From positions 62,001 through 126,000 of the forward strand of contig CAILKO010000066.1 of NCBI GenBank assembly GCA_903834835.1: a stretch of 64,000 nucleotides of DNA, given 5' to 3'. Source of the DNA: an uncultured Pseudomonadota bacterium (GTDB lineage: Bacteria; Pseudomonadota; Gammaproteobacteria; Burkholderiales; SG8-39). Below the pieces are notes generated by a model. The model worked only from the letters and a program-made list of their open reading frames with translations. It searched no databases and was not told the origin of the DNA. Numbering within the stretch: position 1 is the first letter of the stretch; every line of letters begins with the position of its first letter. Of the stretch, positions 8,055 through 17,489 are shown one piece after another. The position numbers and the translations under genes are program-made.

Positions 8055-8971
8055 GCGCCATCACAGACAAACCGACCCGTATCAATCAGCTCGACGCGCT
8101 GGAAAGCGAATCCATCTTCATCATCCGGGAGGTGGTCGCAGAGTGCAAGAAAGTAGCCCTGCTGTTTTCCGGCGGCAAGGATTCCGCCGTGCTGTTGAAG
8201 CTTGCGGAGAAGGCCTTCTACCCGACGCCGCTGCCGCTCACGCTGCTGCACATCGATACCGGACACAACTATCCGGAAGCCCTCAGCTTCCGCGACAAGC
8301 GGGCGGCCGAATGCGGCGCCGAACTCGTCGTGCGATCGGTGGAGGATTCCATCGCCCAGGGTCGCGTGCAGCTCGCGAGCGAGGACGCCAGCCGCAACGC
8401 AGCGCAGAGCGTGACGCTGGTCGATGCGATATCGGAACTCGGCTTCGACGCGCTGCTCGGCGGCGCCCGGCGCGACGAGGAAAAGGCGCGCGCAAAGGAG
8501 CGGGTGTTCTCGCACCGCGACGCCTTCGGCTCGTGGAACCCCAAGGCCCAGCGTCCAGAACCCTGGACCCTGTACAACGCGCGCCTCAAGCCGAACGAGA
8601 ACGTGCGCGTGTTTCCGATCTCGAACTGGACCGAGATCGACATCTGGCACTACATCGCACGCGAGAATCTGGAGCTGCCCCCGCTCTATTACACGCACAA
8701 GCGCGAAGTCGTGCGTCGCGGGCACCAGCTCTGGCCGGTCACGCACCTGACACCGCCGCGCCCGGGCGACCGCATCGAGACGCTCTCGGTACGCTATCGG
8801 ACCGTCGGCGACATGAGCTGCACCTGTCCGGTGGAATCGATCGCTGATAACCCTGAGGCGATCATTGCCGAGACGCTCGCCACTTCGATCAGCGAGCGCG
8901 GCGCAACACGCATGGACGACGCCACGGACGAGGCATCGATGGAACTGCGCAAGCGTGAGGGATATTTCTGA
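8051..8971 (+). CDS. cysD: Sulfate adenylyltransferase subunit 2, CysD
   Basis: The catalytic subunit of ATP sulfurylase, making APS from sulfate and ATP. It is a 306-residue PAPS-reductase-fold protein with the PP-loop SGGKDS at residues 40-45. The blocks HIDTGHNYPEALSFRD, GGARRDEEKARAKERVFS, PISNWTEIDIWHYIARE and the C-terminal RKREGYF are typical. The start is GTG 8051, overlapping the cysH stop; its stop overlaps the cysN ATG by one base (TGATG). Tight coupling suggests co-translation of cysH, cysD and cysN. Confidence 0.96.
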   Translation: MSAITDKPTRINQLDALESESIFIIREVVAECKKVALLFSGGKDSAVLLKLAEKAFYPTPLPLTLLHIDTGHNYPEALSFRDKRAAECGAELVVRSVEDSIAQGRVQLASEDASRNAAQSVTLVDAISELGFDALLGGARRDEEKARAKERVFSHRDAFGSWNPKAQRPEPWTLYNARLKPNENVRVFPISNWTEIDIWHYIARENLELPPLYYTHKREVVRRGHQLWPVTHLTPPRPGDRIETLSVRYRTVGDMSCTCPVESIADNPEAIIAETLATSISERGATRMDDATDEASMELRKREGYF

Positions 8972-10278
8972 TGGGCGCCCCCGACCGCAACCCCGTGCGC
9001 CCTGCCGCCGGCACCGACGTGCTGCGCTTTGTCACCGCCGGCAGCGTCGACGACGGCAAGAGCACGCTGATCGGACGCCTGCTGTTCGACACCCAGTCGA
9101 TTCCCTCCGATCAGCTCGTCGCGCTGAAGGACGCCTCGCGGCGGCGCGGACGCGGCGAACTCGATCTCGCCCTGCTCACAGACGGCCTCGAGGCCGAGCG
9201 CGAACAGGGCATTACGATCGATGTCGCGTACCGCTATTTCTCCACGACAAAACGCCATTTCGTCATCGCCGACACGCCGGGGCACGAACAGTACACGCGC
9301 AACATGGTCACCGGCGCATCGAATGCCGACTGCGCCGTGCTGCTCGTGGATGCAAGACGCGGCATCCTGCGCCAGACGCGGCGTCACGCCTTCGTCTGCG
9401 CCCTGCTCGCGGTGCCGCATCTGGTCATCGCGGTCAACAAGATGGATCTGTTCGAATTCGACGAGAAGGTTTTCCGCACGATCGAGAAGGACCTGCGCCA
9501 CCTCGCGCTGGAGCTCGGCGCGCCCGATCCGATCGTGATTCCGGTTTCGTCCCTCCTCGGCGACAACATCGTCACCCGCAGCGCGCAGACCCCCTGGTAC
9601 CAGGGCCAGACCCTGCTGGAAGTGCTGGAAACGGTCGATCCCGCGCGCCTCGATTACGCGTTCCGGCTGCCGGTGCAGCGTGTCGCGCGCCAGACCGGCA
9701 CGCTCGCGATCGGCCGCTGGCACGATTTCCGCGGCTACCAGGGACAGATCGCCGCTGGCAGCGTCGCGGTTGGCGACGAGGTCGGGGTCTATCCGGGCGG
9801 TCGCCGCTCGACGGTGAAGGCCGTCTACGCGCCCGGCGGTGAAGTCAGTCGGGCCGGCGCGCCAAGCTCCATCACGCTCGAACTGGAAACTCAGATCGAC
9901 ATCTCGCGCGGCTCGCTGATCGGCTCGATCGAAACACCGCCACAGGAGTCCGACGCGATCATCGCCGACCTGTGCTGGTTCTCCGAGCGCGCCTACGATC
10001 CGCGCCGGAGACTGCTGATCAAGCACATGACGCGCACCGAGCGCGTGGTCATCGAGGAGATCGAGTACGGGATCGACATCGAAACCCTGTCCAAGGTCGC
10101 CGCGCCTGAGAGCTTTTCGCAAAACGATCTTGGTCGTGTGCAATTGCGCGCCGCGAAGCCGCTCGCCTTCGATCTCTACCGCGAGAACCGCACCACCGGC
10201 GCGTTCATCCTCATTGATGAAGCCAGCAACGAGACGGTCGCGGCAGGCATGATCTTCAGCTCGGCCCTGCAGGGCTGA
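8971..10278 (+). CDS. cysN: Sulfate adenylyltransferase subunit 1 (GTPase), CysN
   Basis: The GTPase subunit that couples GTP hydrolysis to APS formation by CysD. The elongation-factor-like G domain shows G1 GSVDDGKS (24-31), the switch segment REQGITIDVAYRYFST, G3 DTPGHEQ and G4 NKMD, followed by beta-barrel domains. At 435 residues it ends before any APS kinase (CysC) domain, so it is CysN alone, not a CysNC fusion. It is the last gene of the operon; a 9-bp repeat array and a convergent exporter gene follow. Confidence 0.95.
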   Translation: MGAPDRNPVRPAAGTDVLRFVTAGSVDDGKSTLIGRLLFDTQSIPSDQLVALKDASRRRGRGELDLALLTDGLEAEREQGITIDVAYRYFSTTKRHFVIADTPGHEQYTRNMVTGASNADCAVLLVDARRGILRQTRRHAFVCALLAVPHLVIAVNKMDLFEFDEKVFRTIEKDLRHLALELGAPDPIVIPVSSLLGDNIVTRSAQTPWYQGQTLLEVLETVDPARLDYAFRLPVQRVARQTGTLAIGRWHDFRGYQGQIAAGSVAVGDEVGVYPGGRRSTVKAVYAPGGEVSRAGAPSSITLELETQIDISRGSLIGSIETPPQESDAIIADLCWFSERAYDPRRRLLIKHMTRTERVVIEEIEYGIDIETLSKVAAPESFSQNDLGRVQLRAAKPLAFDLYRENRTTGAFILIDEASNETVAAGMIFSSALQG

Positions 10279-10299
10279 GCCACCGCGCCGCACAGTCCC

Positions 10300-10335
10300 C
10301 ACACTCTGCACACTCCGCACACTCCGCACACTCCG
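10300..10335. repeat. Four tandem copies of a 9-bp unit (CACACTCCG)
   Basis: Units CACACTCTG, CACACTCCG, CACACTCCG and CACACTCCG follow one another without gaps, in the 76-bp space between the convergent cysN and MFS genes. A GC-rich self-complementary stretch (GCCGCCCCGGCGGC) follows directly and could form a short hairpin. The array is likely a replication-slippage product and could vary in copy number between strains. Confidence 0.8.
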
Positions 10336-10354
10336 CGCCGCCCCGGCGGCCGGA

Positions 10355-11548
10355 CTAGCGCTTGCTGGCAGGCGCCGGATTCAGTGCCAGGCTGAGCATC
10401 GATAGCAGCGCGAAACCCGCTACCACCCAGGCCATGGGCAAGGCGCCCGCGCCCGGGACATGGCCGACGATGGCCGTCCCGATCATTCCCGCCATGCCGT
10501 GCATGAGTCCGAGCACCGCCGAAGCACTGCCCGCCAGCTTCGGAAACGGCATCAGCGCACCCGCGGTTCCGACCGGGAAGCAGAACCCCACGCCGCCCAC
10601 CACAACCATCGTGCACGCCAGGGTTGCCCAGAGGCCGCCTCCGGCAGCCGCAACCCCCAACAGACAGAGCGCGGCGAGCGCCTGCCCGCATACGACCACC
10701 CGCAGCACCTTGTCGGCGGGCCAGCGCCGCACCAGCCTGCTGCAGATCTGGGATCCGCCGATGATGCACACTGCATTCGCACCGAAAAACCAGCCGAAGG
10801 CATGTTCAGGCACGTGGAAATGCGTCACGAACACGAACGGCGAGGACACGATGTAGGTGAAGAGCTGCCCCGCCGCCAGCCCGAAGGGCAGACCGTAGGC
10901 AAGGAACTCGCGATTGCGCAGGATGCTCGCCAGGCCACCAAGAAATGAACCGAAGCCGCCCCTCGTACGGCTGGCCGGCGGATGGGTCTCGGGCAGCCCC
11001 CAGAGCACGGCGATCACGAGCGCGACGCCGAATGCGACCTGAGCGAGGAAGATCAGACGCCAGGAGCCGATCAGCAGCGTCCAGCCGCCCAGCAGGGGCG
11101 CGAGGATGGGCGCGACACCTGATACGAGCATTACGAGGGACAGAATCCTCACCAGTTCCGGCCCTTCGTGGCAATCGCGCGCCACGGCGCGGCTGAGCAC
11201 CGCGCCGACCGAACCCGCGAGCCCCTGCAGCACACGCATGAAGACCAGGCTCGCCGGCCCCGTCGCGAGCGCGCAGCCGAGCGCTGCGAGGGCATAGAGC
11301 GCGAGCGCGACCGCGAGCGGCCCCTTGCGCCCGTAGCGGTCCGAAAGCGGGCCGTGCAGCATCTGGCCCGACGCCATGCCGAGCAGATAGGCCGAGAGGC
11401 TCTGCTGAATTGCCGCACGCGAGGCATCGAGCTCCGCCTCCAGGGCCGGCATCGCGGGCAGGTACATATCGATCGAGAGCGGCGCGATCGCAGAGAGTGC
11501 GCCGAGGATCAGGGCAAGACGCAGGGTGCTGGGACGCTGAGCGGTCAA
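10355..11548 (-). CDS. Bcr/CflA-family drug-resistance MFS exporter
   Basis: A 12-helix major facilitator of the drug:H+ antiporter-1 family in the inner membrane. The N-terminus ILGALSAIAPLSIDMYLPAMPALEAEL and the motif A loop GPLSDRYGRKGPL are typical of Bcr/CflA, as is the motif C region near SGVAPILAPLLGG. I place the start at TTG 11548 (397 residues), preceded at 8 nt by GGAAGG; longer in-frame starts would run into the divergent HlyD-type gene. Substrates are unknown; relatives export bicyclomycin, chloramphenicol or sulfonamides. Confidence 0.86.
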   Translation of the reverse strand: MTAQRPSTLRLALILGALSAIAPLSIDMYLPAMPALEAELDASRAAIQQSLSAYLLGMASGQMLHGPLSDRYGRKGPLAVALALYALAALGCALATGPASLVFMRVLQGLAGSVGAVLSRAVARDCHEGPELVRILSLVMLVSGVAPILAPLLGGWTLLIGSWRLIFLAQVAFGVALVIAVLWGLPETHPPASRTRGGFGSFLGGLASILRNREFLAYGLPFGLAAGQLFTYIVSSPFVFVTHFHVPEHAFGWFFGANAVCIIGGSQICSRLVRRWPADKVLRVVVCGQALAALCLLGVAAAGGGLWATLACTMVVVGGVGFCFPVGTAGALMPFPKLAGSASAVLGLMHGMAGMIGTAIVGHVPGAGALPMAWVVAGFALLSMLSLALNPAPASKR

Positions 11549-11654
11549 GAGGGAGGCCTTCCGGAAGGGGGCCGCATGATACCGCCAACCCGGCGCGCGG
11601 CGGCATGCATTGCTTGGTAGCATGCCTGCCGCACCTACCGGGTTCCATGCCGCA

Positions 11655-12632
11655 ATGAATGCCAGTCTTCGCACCGCCAAGTCGATCCGCCTGAGCCTGT
11701 ACGTGGCGCTCATTGCGCTGGCCGGCTGCGATCAGGCGGCACCGGGCGCCTGGCAAGGCTATGTTGAAGGCGAATACGTGAATGTGGCTGCTGCTTCGAG
11801 CGGGCAGCTGCTCGCCCTGCACGTGCGCCGCGGCGAGCAGACGGTCGCCGGGCGGCCCCTGTTCGCGCTCGAACAGGAGTCCGAGCGGGCCGCGCGCGAG
11901 GAAGCACGTCAGCGCCTGAATGCGGCGCTCGCGCGCATCGAGAATCTGCGCGGCGGCCGGCGCCCGCCGGAACTCGATCCTGCACGCGCCCAGTTGCTGC
12001 AGGCACGCAGCGCCTACGAACTCTCCAGCCTGCAGCGTGCCCAGGCGGAAAAGCTCTTCCAGTCGAAGTTCGTGGCGCAGGCTCGCGTGGACGAGGCACG
12101 CGCCGCTCAGGCGCGCGATGCAGCCCGCGTGCAGGAGGCGGAATCGCAGATCCGCGCGCTGGAGCTACCGCTCGGACGCAATCCCGAGCTGCAGGCGGCG
12201 CGCGCCGAGGCGGACGCCGCCCGTGCCGCACTTGCCCAGGTCGAGTGGCGGCTGCTGCAGAAGTCGGTCATGGCACCCGCGTCGGGGCTCGTGCACGACA
12301 CCTACTTCTCCGAAGGCGAATGGGTGCCGGCGGGCCGGCCGGTGCTCGCCCTGCTGCCGCCCGGCAAAATCAAGCTCCGCTTCTACGTTCCGGAGAAAGC
12401 GCTCTCGGCAATCAGCACCGGCAGGAAAGTCACGATCGCCTGCGACGGCTGCGGCGCGCCGATCGGTGCCACCGTGTCCTACGTCTCCAATCAGGCCGAG
12501 TACACGCCGCCCGTCCTCTACAGCAAGGACGCGCGGGCGCGACTCGTGTTCCTCGTCGAGGCGCGTCCGAATGCAGCCGACGCTGTCCGTCTCCACCCCG
12601 GGCAGCCGGTCGACGTCCGGCCGGCCGAGTGA
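11655..12632 (+). CDS. Lipoprotein periplasmic adaptor (HlyD/membrane-fusion family)
   Basis: A 325-residue adaptor protein anchored as a lipoprotein: the lipobox LALAGC-type sequence (ALIALAGCDQ) puts the lipidated Cys near residue 24. It has a biotinyl-lipoyl-like half (VEGEYVNVAAASSGQL...VRRGEQTVAGRPLF), a long coiled-coil hairpin rich in Ala, Arg and Gln (residues ~75-180), the second lipoyl half and a beta-barrel (APASGLVHDTYFSEGEWVPAGRPV). It starts a three-gene exporter operon with an ATPase and an ABC-2 permease, similar in layout to E. coli ybhG-ybhF-ybhS. The stop overlaps the ATPase start (GTGA). Confidence 0.87.
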   Translation: MNASLRTAKSIRLSLYVALIALAGCDQAAPGAWQGYVEGEYVNVAAASSGQLLALHVRRGEQTVAGRPLFALEQESERAAREEARQRLNAALARIENLRGGRRPPELDPARAQLLQARSAYELSSLQRAQAEKLFQSKFVAQARVDEARAAQARDAARVQEAESQIRALELPLGRNPELQAARAEADAARAALAQVEWRLLQKSVMAPASGLVHDTYFSEGEWVPAGRPVLALLPPGKIKLRFYVPEKALSAISTGRKVTIACDGCGAPIGATVSYVSNQAEYTPPVLYSKDARARLVFLVEARPNAADAVRLHPGQPVDVRPAE

Positions 12633-13594
12633 CCGTGGTTGCGGCTGCGAGGGTAAGCGCGGCAACGGGCCCGGCGACGGACTTCGCAATCGACGTCCGC
12701 AACCTGAACAAGCACTTCGGCAGCAAGCATGTCGTAAAGGATTTTTCCCTGCAGGTGGCGCCCGGCGAGATCTACGGTTTTCTCGGTCCGAACGGCAGCG
12801 GCAAGACCACATCCATCCGCATGCTCTGCGGCCTGCTGCGACCGGATTCCGGCAGCGGCACATGCCTCGGTCACGATGTGCTGCGAGAGACCGCCGCGAT
12901 CAAGCGCGAGGTGGGTTACATGACCCAGCGCTTCTCGCTCTGGGACGACCTCACGATCCGGGAAAACCTGGATTTCATCGCGCGCATGTACGGCGTGCGT
13001 GAACGCCGGCGCGAGGTGACGCGCAGCCTGGAAGCACTCGGGCTCGCCGCGCGCGCCGACCAGCTAGCCGGCACGCTCTCAGGCGGCTGGAAGCAGCGCC
13101 TGTCACTCGCCGCCTGCACCCTGCACCAGCCCCGGCTGCTGCTGCTGGACGAGCCCACTGCCGGTGTGGATCCGAAGGCGCGGCGCGAGTTCTGGGCCGA
13201 GTTGCACCAGCTCGCGGCTCGCGGCATCTCGGTGCTCGTGTCGACTCACTACATGGACGAAGCCGAACGCTGCCATCGCCTGGCCTATCTCGCCTACGGG
13301 CGGCTGCTCGCCACGGGCACGCCGGAGGAGGTCCGTCGCGCGCGTCCGCTCGCAACCTGGTCAGTCTCCGGACAGGGCGTGCAGAGGCTCCAGGAGCCGC
13401 TGCGGACCGCGCCCGGCGTGGACCAGGTCACCCCGTTCGGCAACACGCTGCACATCACCGGGACCGATGCCGCGGCGCTGGAGGCTGCGATCGCGCCCTG
13501 GCGCGCGCAGCCCGACCTCATCTGGGTACGCACCGAAGCCGACCTGGAGGATGTGTTCATTCATCTCATGGACGGCACGGAGCCCCCGCCATGA
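12629..13594 (+). CDS. ABC exporter ATP-binding protein
   Basis: The 321-residue ATPase of the ABC-2 type exporter. Walker A is GPNGSGKTT (residues 53-61), the Q-loop lies in GYMTQRFSLWDDLT, the signature is LSGGWKQRLSLA, Walker B is LLLLDEP and the H-loop is in VSTHYMDEAE. The C-terminal ~90 residues are the regulatory extension typical of drug or lipid exporter ATPases. The start is GTG 12629, overlapping the adaptor stop by 4 bp; its own stop overlaps the permease start (ATGA). This is a single ATPase domain, not the double form of YbhF. Confidence 0.92.
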   Translation: MTVVAAARVSAATGPATDFAIDVRNLNKHFGSKHVVKDFSLQVAPGEIYGFLGPNGSGKTTSIRMLCGLLRPDSGSGTCLGHDVLRETAAIKREVGYMTQRFSLWDDLTIRENLDFIARMYGVRERRREVTRSLEALGLAARADQLAGTLSGGWKQRLSLAACTLHQPRLLLLDEPTAGVDPKARREFWAELHQLAARGISVLVSTHYMDEAERCHRLAYLAYGRLLATGTPEEVRRARPLATWSVSGQGVQRLQEPLRTAPGVDQVTPFGNTLHITGTDAAALEAAIAPWRAQPDLIWVRTEADLEDVFIHLMDGTEPPP

Positions 13595-14733
13595 GAACCG
13601 GAGGCGGATTCTCGCTGCTGCGCTGGTTCGGCATCATTGCCAAGGAATTCATCCAGCTGCGCCGCGACCGGCTGACCTTCGGCATGATCATCGGCGTACC
13701 GGTCATCCAGCTGATCCTGTTCGGCTATGCGATCAATACCGACCCCAAACGCCTGCCGACAGCGGTGATCGCGGCCGACGCCGGGCCCTACTCCCGCAGC
13801 CTGATCGCGGCGCTGCAGAACAGCGGCTACTTCGAGATCACGCGACAGATCGCGAGCGCTGCGGAAGGCGAGGCGCTGCTTGCGCACGGAACCGTGCAGT
13901 TCGTGATCACCGTCCCGGAGGGCTTCGAGCGGCGGCTCGTGCGCGGCGAGCGACCTGTCCTGCTCGTCGAGGCCGATGCGACCGACCCGAGCGCCGCAAA
14001 CAACGCGATCGCGGCCGTGTCCCAGCTCGCGCAGCTCGCGCTCGCGCGCGAGCTGCGCGGCAGCCTGCAGGAGCTCGCCCCCTCTGCCCCGCCCGTCGAC
14101 CTGCGGGTGCACCGGCGCTACAACCCCGAGGGCGTCAGCGCCTACAACATCGTGCCGGGCCTGCTCGGCACCATTCTCACCATGACCATGGTGATGATGA
14201 CGGGTCTCGCCGTCACGCGCGAACGCGAGCGCGGCACCTTCGAGCAGCTGCTCGCGACCCCGGCCCTGCCGATCGAGGTGATGACCGGAAAGATCATTCC
14301 CTACATCCTCATCGGGCTGATACAGGTCAGCCTGATCCTCGGCTGTGCGCTGCTGCTGTTCGATGTTCCGCTTCAGGGCAGCGTGCTGCTGCTCTACGCC
14401 TGCATCGTGCTCTTCATCGCCGCCAACCTGAGCCTCGGCATCACGTTCTCGTCGATCGCACGCAACCAGCTCCAGGCTCTGCAGATGACGATTTTCTTTT
14501 TTCTGCCGTCCATTCTGCTCTCCGGATTCATGTTCCCGTTCCGGGGCATGCCGGACTGGGCGCAATGGATCGGCTCGCTGCTGCCGCTCACGCACTTCCT
14601 CGTGCTGGTGCGCGGCATCATGCTGAAGGGCAACGGCATCGCCGAACTCTGGCCGCAGGTGTGGCCGATCCTGGCGTTCCTGATCTCGGTCACCCTGGTG
14701 GGCCTGCGCTTCTACCGGCGCACGCTCGACTGA
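13591..14733 (+). CDS. ABC-2 type exporter permease
   Basis: A 380-residue membrane component. One N-terminal transmembrane helix (about residues 25-48, FGMIIGVPVIQLILFGYAI) is followed by a large periplasmic domain to ~170 and then five helices, with the family motif EREREGTFEQLLATPALP-like segment at the first cytoplasmic loop of the second half. This is the YbhS/YhhJ type. Only one permease gene is present, so a homodimer is likely, unlike the YbhS-YbhR heterodimer. Third gene of the exporter operon; the 20-bp palindrome at 14771 follows its stop by 37 bp. Confidence 0.9.
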   Translation: MRTGGGFSLLRWFGIIAKEFIQLRRDRLTFGMIIGVPVIQLILFGYAINTDPKRLPTAVIAADAGPYSRSLIAALQNSGYFEITRQIASAAEGEALLAHGTVQFVITVPEGFERRLVRGERPVLLVEADATDPSAANNAIAAVSQLAQLALARELRGSLQELAPSAPPVDLRVHRRYNPEGVSAYNIVPGLLGTILTMTMVMMTGLAVTRERERGTFEQLLATPALPIEVMTGKIIPYILIGLIQVSLILGCALLLFDVPLQGSVLLLYACIVLFIAANLSLGITFSSIARNQLQALQMTIFFFLPSILLSGFMFPFRGMPDWAQWIGSLLPLTHFLVLVRGIMLKGNGIAELWPQVWPILAFLISVTLVGLRFYRRTLD

Positions 14734-14770
14734 CCCTGTCGAGCGGCCCCAGGGTCGGCGATGGAAACAA

Positions 14771-14790
14771 TAGTAACATTTATGTTACTA
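14771..14790. promoter_or_regulatory. Operator-like palindrome, copy 1 (upstream of MaoC gene)
   Basis: The 20-bp sequence is TAGTAACATTTATGTTACTA: arms TAGTAACAT and ATGTTACTA are perfectly complementary around a central TT. It ends 42 nt before the MaoC start at 14833, a normal operator position. TACTAT at 14786-14791 could be a -10 overlapped by the site. Three near-identical copies lie elsewhere in this window, all between genes. Binding of one dimeric regulator (TetR, MarR or GntR size class) is inferred. Confidence 0.75.
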
Positions 14791-14832
14791 TCAAGATGTG
14801 TAACGCTTCTAATTACTCCCCTGGAGCCACCG

Positions 14833-15294
14833 ATGGCCAAGCTTGAACTCGAACGCATCGCCGATCTGCTGCCGTTTGCCGGCAAGGAGGTCTACGTCAC
14901 CGACTGGCTCGCGATCGAACAGGATCGCGTCGACCTGTTCGCGAAGGCGACCGACGACTATCAGTGGATACACGTGGATGTGGATCGCGCCCGCAGCGAC
15001 CCTGCCTTCGGCGGCACGATCGCCCACGGATTTCTCACGTTGTCGCTGATGCCGCGCTTTCATAACGACAGCTTTTCGATACGCGAGCGGCGTTCGGGAC
15101 TGAACTACGGTCTGAACAAGGTGCGCTTTGCCGCACCGGTAAGGACCGGCAGCCGGGTACGCGGACGCGCCACCCTGGTGAAGTACGAGGAGATCACGGG
15201 CGGCGCCCAGCTGACCTGGGCAATGACCGTGGAAATCGAGGGCGGCGCCAAGCCCGCCTGCATCGCGGAGTGGGTGACGCGGATTTTCCGCTAG
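14833..15294 (+). CDS. MaoC-like (NodN-type) (R)-hydratase/dehydratase
   Basis: A 153-residue hot-dog-fold enzyme. The hydratase dyad fits D42-x4-H47 in TDDYQWIHVDVD, followed by the conserved GTIAHGFLTLSLMP loop. Members hydrate enoyl-CoA esters to (R)-3-hydroxyacyl-CoA. The start at ATG 14833 has CTGGAG 6-10 nt upstream. It is a single gene between the exporter operon and a convergent mechanosensitive channel, and is the nearest gene to palindrome copy 1. Its 3' end overlaps the channel gene by 4 bp. Confidence 0.88.
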   Translation: MAKLELERIADLLPFAGKEVYVTDWLAIEQDRVDLFAKATDDYQWIHVDVDRARSDPAFGGTIAHGFLTLSLMPRFHNDSFSIRERRSGLNYGLNKVRFAAPVRTGSRVRGRATLVKYEEITGGAQLTWAMTVEIEGGAKPACIAEWVTRIFR

Positions 15295-17300
15295 GCGGCC
15301 GGAGCGTCTGTCGCCGGCGCTTCTGCTGCGGCCACACGCGACGCAACGGCCGCACCCGCCGCTCCCGACATCTCGCCCGCAGCACCGACGGTTTCCACCC
15401 TGACCGCATTGGAAGCGAAGTCGATGCCCTTTTCTCCGAACAAGCGGTAGAGCCGCTTCAGCGACTCGCGCTGCACCCAGCTCGGCTTCAAGGGGCGGGC
15501 TGTGAACTTGAGACGAACGATCAGCGCGTTGTCAGCAATCTCTGCCACGCCCTGCAGCTTCAGCGGTTGAAGAAACTCGCGCCCGAGATCCGGATCCTCC
15601 AGCATCTGCTGGCCGAGCTGTTTAACCGCCTTGCGCACCTTCTCGATGTCCGTATCACGCGCCAGACGCAGATTGAATTTCACCGTCTGCCAGTCGCGGC
15701 TGTAGTTCGTGATCGCCGAGAGCTGGCCATAGGGAATGGTATGCACCTGCCCGTTCTGATGCCGCAGGCGCACCGAGCGCAGCGACAGCATCTCCACCGT
15801 CCCCTTCAGCTTGCCGGTATCGATGTATTCACCGACACGGAACGCGTCGTCGAACATGAAGAACACACCGGAGACGATATCGCGCACCAGTGCCTGCGAA
15901 CCGAAACTCAGCGCGAGCCCGAACACGCCCGCCCCGGCAAGGAGTGGCGTGATCTCGATCCCGAGCTGCGAGAGCGCGAGCAGCACCGCAACAACGAGTA
16001 TCGTGATCCCCGCCAGCACCCTCAGCATCGGGAGCACTGTCGTCAGCCGCGATGCGGGATGCGTGCCATCGTCCTCGCTGCCCGGCCCGAGACCGGCTCC
16101 GGCAGCACGCAGACGCACCTCCGTCCAGTGGTGCAGATAGCGCCAGGCCACGTAACCCACGAACAACGTGACCGCGGCAGTAACGAGGGAACGTCTTACC
16201 GACAACCAGACCTCTGGCGCAAGCACGGCGAACTCCTGCACCAGCCATACCTGGGCGAGAAGAATGGCGATCGCAAGGGCGGCTGCGGCCGCGACCGATC
16301 GCTGCACAAAACGCACCCAGGAGATATGACCGGAGAGACCGAGCACCGCATCGACAAGGAAGGCGAGCGCCGCGATGCGCATCGACCAGACGAGCGAGTG
16401 ATACATCGAAAATTCCAGCAGCAGCACGCACAGGCTCCATACAGCCAGCAGGAGGCCCGCCCCGGCGTAGACCACGATCCTGAGGATCCGGCGTGCGCGC
16501 GGACTGGCCCCGGGCGACCGTGCGTAGGTAGCGAGCGCAAGCGCCACGCCCAGTGCGACGATGACGCCCTGCATCAACACCACGACTTGCCCGCTCGGAA
16601 TCGGCAATCCTGCCCTGAGCAGCACTGGCATGACAGAAATACCGACAACCCCGACCAGAATGCCAGCGGCAGCCAGCGCCTTCACCTTGACCGCGCTGCG
16701 GTCGTCCATCGCAATGAGGCGCATGGAAGACATGCCGGGGCGCAGAAAGACATCCAGCAGCCAGACATAGAATCGCCAGCGCAGCCATGCCCAGAGCAGC
16801 GCCACCACTAGGAGGTCATGGTGGCCGTCAGCATCGAACGCGAACTTGGCAAAGCCATAGCACACCCCCGCCACGATGAGCAGCTCGCCCGCCTCCAGTG
16901 CGATGAGCTTGGCCGCGCTGCGGAATGCGATCGGATCACCCGCCCAGCGCGATCGTCTGTGCCTGTTCAGCGCACGCATCCCGTAGAGGAGTGCGACCAC
17001 CAGCGCCAGCACCAGCGCACCACTCTCCAGATTCCTTCGGAACACCTCCGGCGTCTCGTCATCGATGATTTCCTGCACCGCATGCACGAGATCATCCGGG
17101 ACAGTGGGTAGTGCGGCATAGACCTTCGCGACCGAATCCTCCAGCACGTCCAGGCGTTTTCCCACTTCAACCAGATCGCCACCGACGCGAGTCGCAGCCT
17201 CTTCGCTTATTGCCGCCAGGCTCGGCATCGGCAATCCGACCGGCGCAAGCGCGCACAGCCAGATCACGATGGTTCGCCGCCAGAGAGTCCTGTCGATCAT
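15291..17300 (-). CDS. Large MscS-family mechanosensitive channel
   Basis: A 669-residue inner-membrane channel that opens under osmotic down-shock. A signal-like N-terminus (WLCALAPVGLPMPSLAA) is followed by a periplasmic segment, about ten transmembrane helices, and the MscS core near residues 420-600 (GLALSFGSQALVRDIVSGVFFMFDD, then VGEYIDTGKLKGTVEMLSLRS and the IPYGQLSAITNYSRDW beta domain). The C-terminal ~25 residues are Ala-rich. I chose the start at MIDRTLW because the signal sequence begins there; an ATG 26 codons upstream is less likely. Convergent with the MaoC gene. Confidence 0.9.
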   Translation of the reverse strand: MIDRTLWRRTIVIWLCALAPVGLPMPSLAAISEEAATRVGGDLVEVGKRLDVLEDSVAKVYAALPTVPDDLVHAVQEIIDDETPEVFRRNLESGALVLALVVALLYGMRALNRHRRSRWAGDPIAFRSAAKLIALEAGELLIVAGVCYGFAKFAFDADGHHDLLVVALLWAWLRWRFYVWLLDVFLRPGMSSMRLIAMDDRSAVKVKALAAAGILVGVVGISVMPVLLRAGLPIPSGQVVVLMQGVIVALGVALALATYARSPGASPRARRILRIVVYAGAGLLLAVWSLCVLLLEFSMYHSLVWSMRIAALAFLVDAVLGLSGHISWVRFVQRSVAAAAALAIAILLAQVWLVQEFAVLAPEVWLSVRRSLVTAAVTLFVGYVAWRYLHHWTEVRLRAAGAGLGPGSEDDGTHPASRLTTVLPMLRVLAGITILVVAVLLALSQLGIEITPLLAGAGVFGLALSFGSQALVRDIVSGVFFMFDDAFRVGEYIDTGKLKGTVEMLSLRSVRLRHQNGQVHTIPYGQLSAITNYSRDWQTVKFNLRLARDTDIEKVRKAVKQLGQQMLEDPDLGREFLQPLKLQGVAEIADNALIVRLKFTARPLKPSWVQRESLKRLYRLFGEKGIDFASNAVRVETVGAAGEMSGAAGAAVASRVAAAEAPATDAPAA

Positions 17301-17489
17301 TCGTCTGCCTCGTCGGGTGTAACGCGCGTGCTTGAAATTGCGAAGGATGATACCCGCGGCCGCGCCGGTTGACCGCATCGCCTGATGTCACTAGTCTTCC
17401 CGGCCATACCGGTGCCGCATCCTGCGGCACCGCGTTGCTTTGCCGTTCGATTCGCGTCGAAGCGACCGCAGCTCAATAGGAAACCCATA

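Noticed and set aside
10300-10335. The 9-bp array as a CRISPR.
   Set aside because: Units are adjacent without spacers and too short.
14771-14846. Recurring peptide NIYVT / SNIYVTI in several overlapping open frames.
   Set aside because: It is only the translation of the 20-bp palindrome in different frames, not a protein motif.
15270-16811. A 513-codon plus-strand frame within the MscS channel gene.
   Set aside because: It is charged, histidine-rich, without domain features, and lies opposite a good channel gene.
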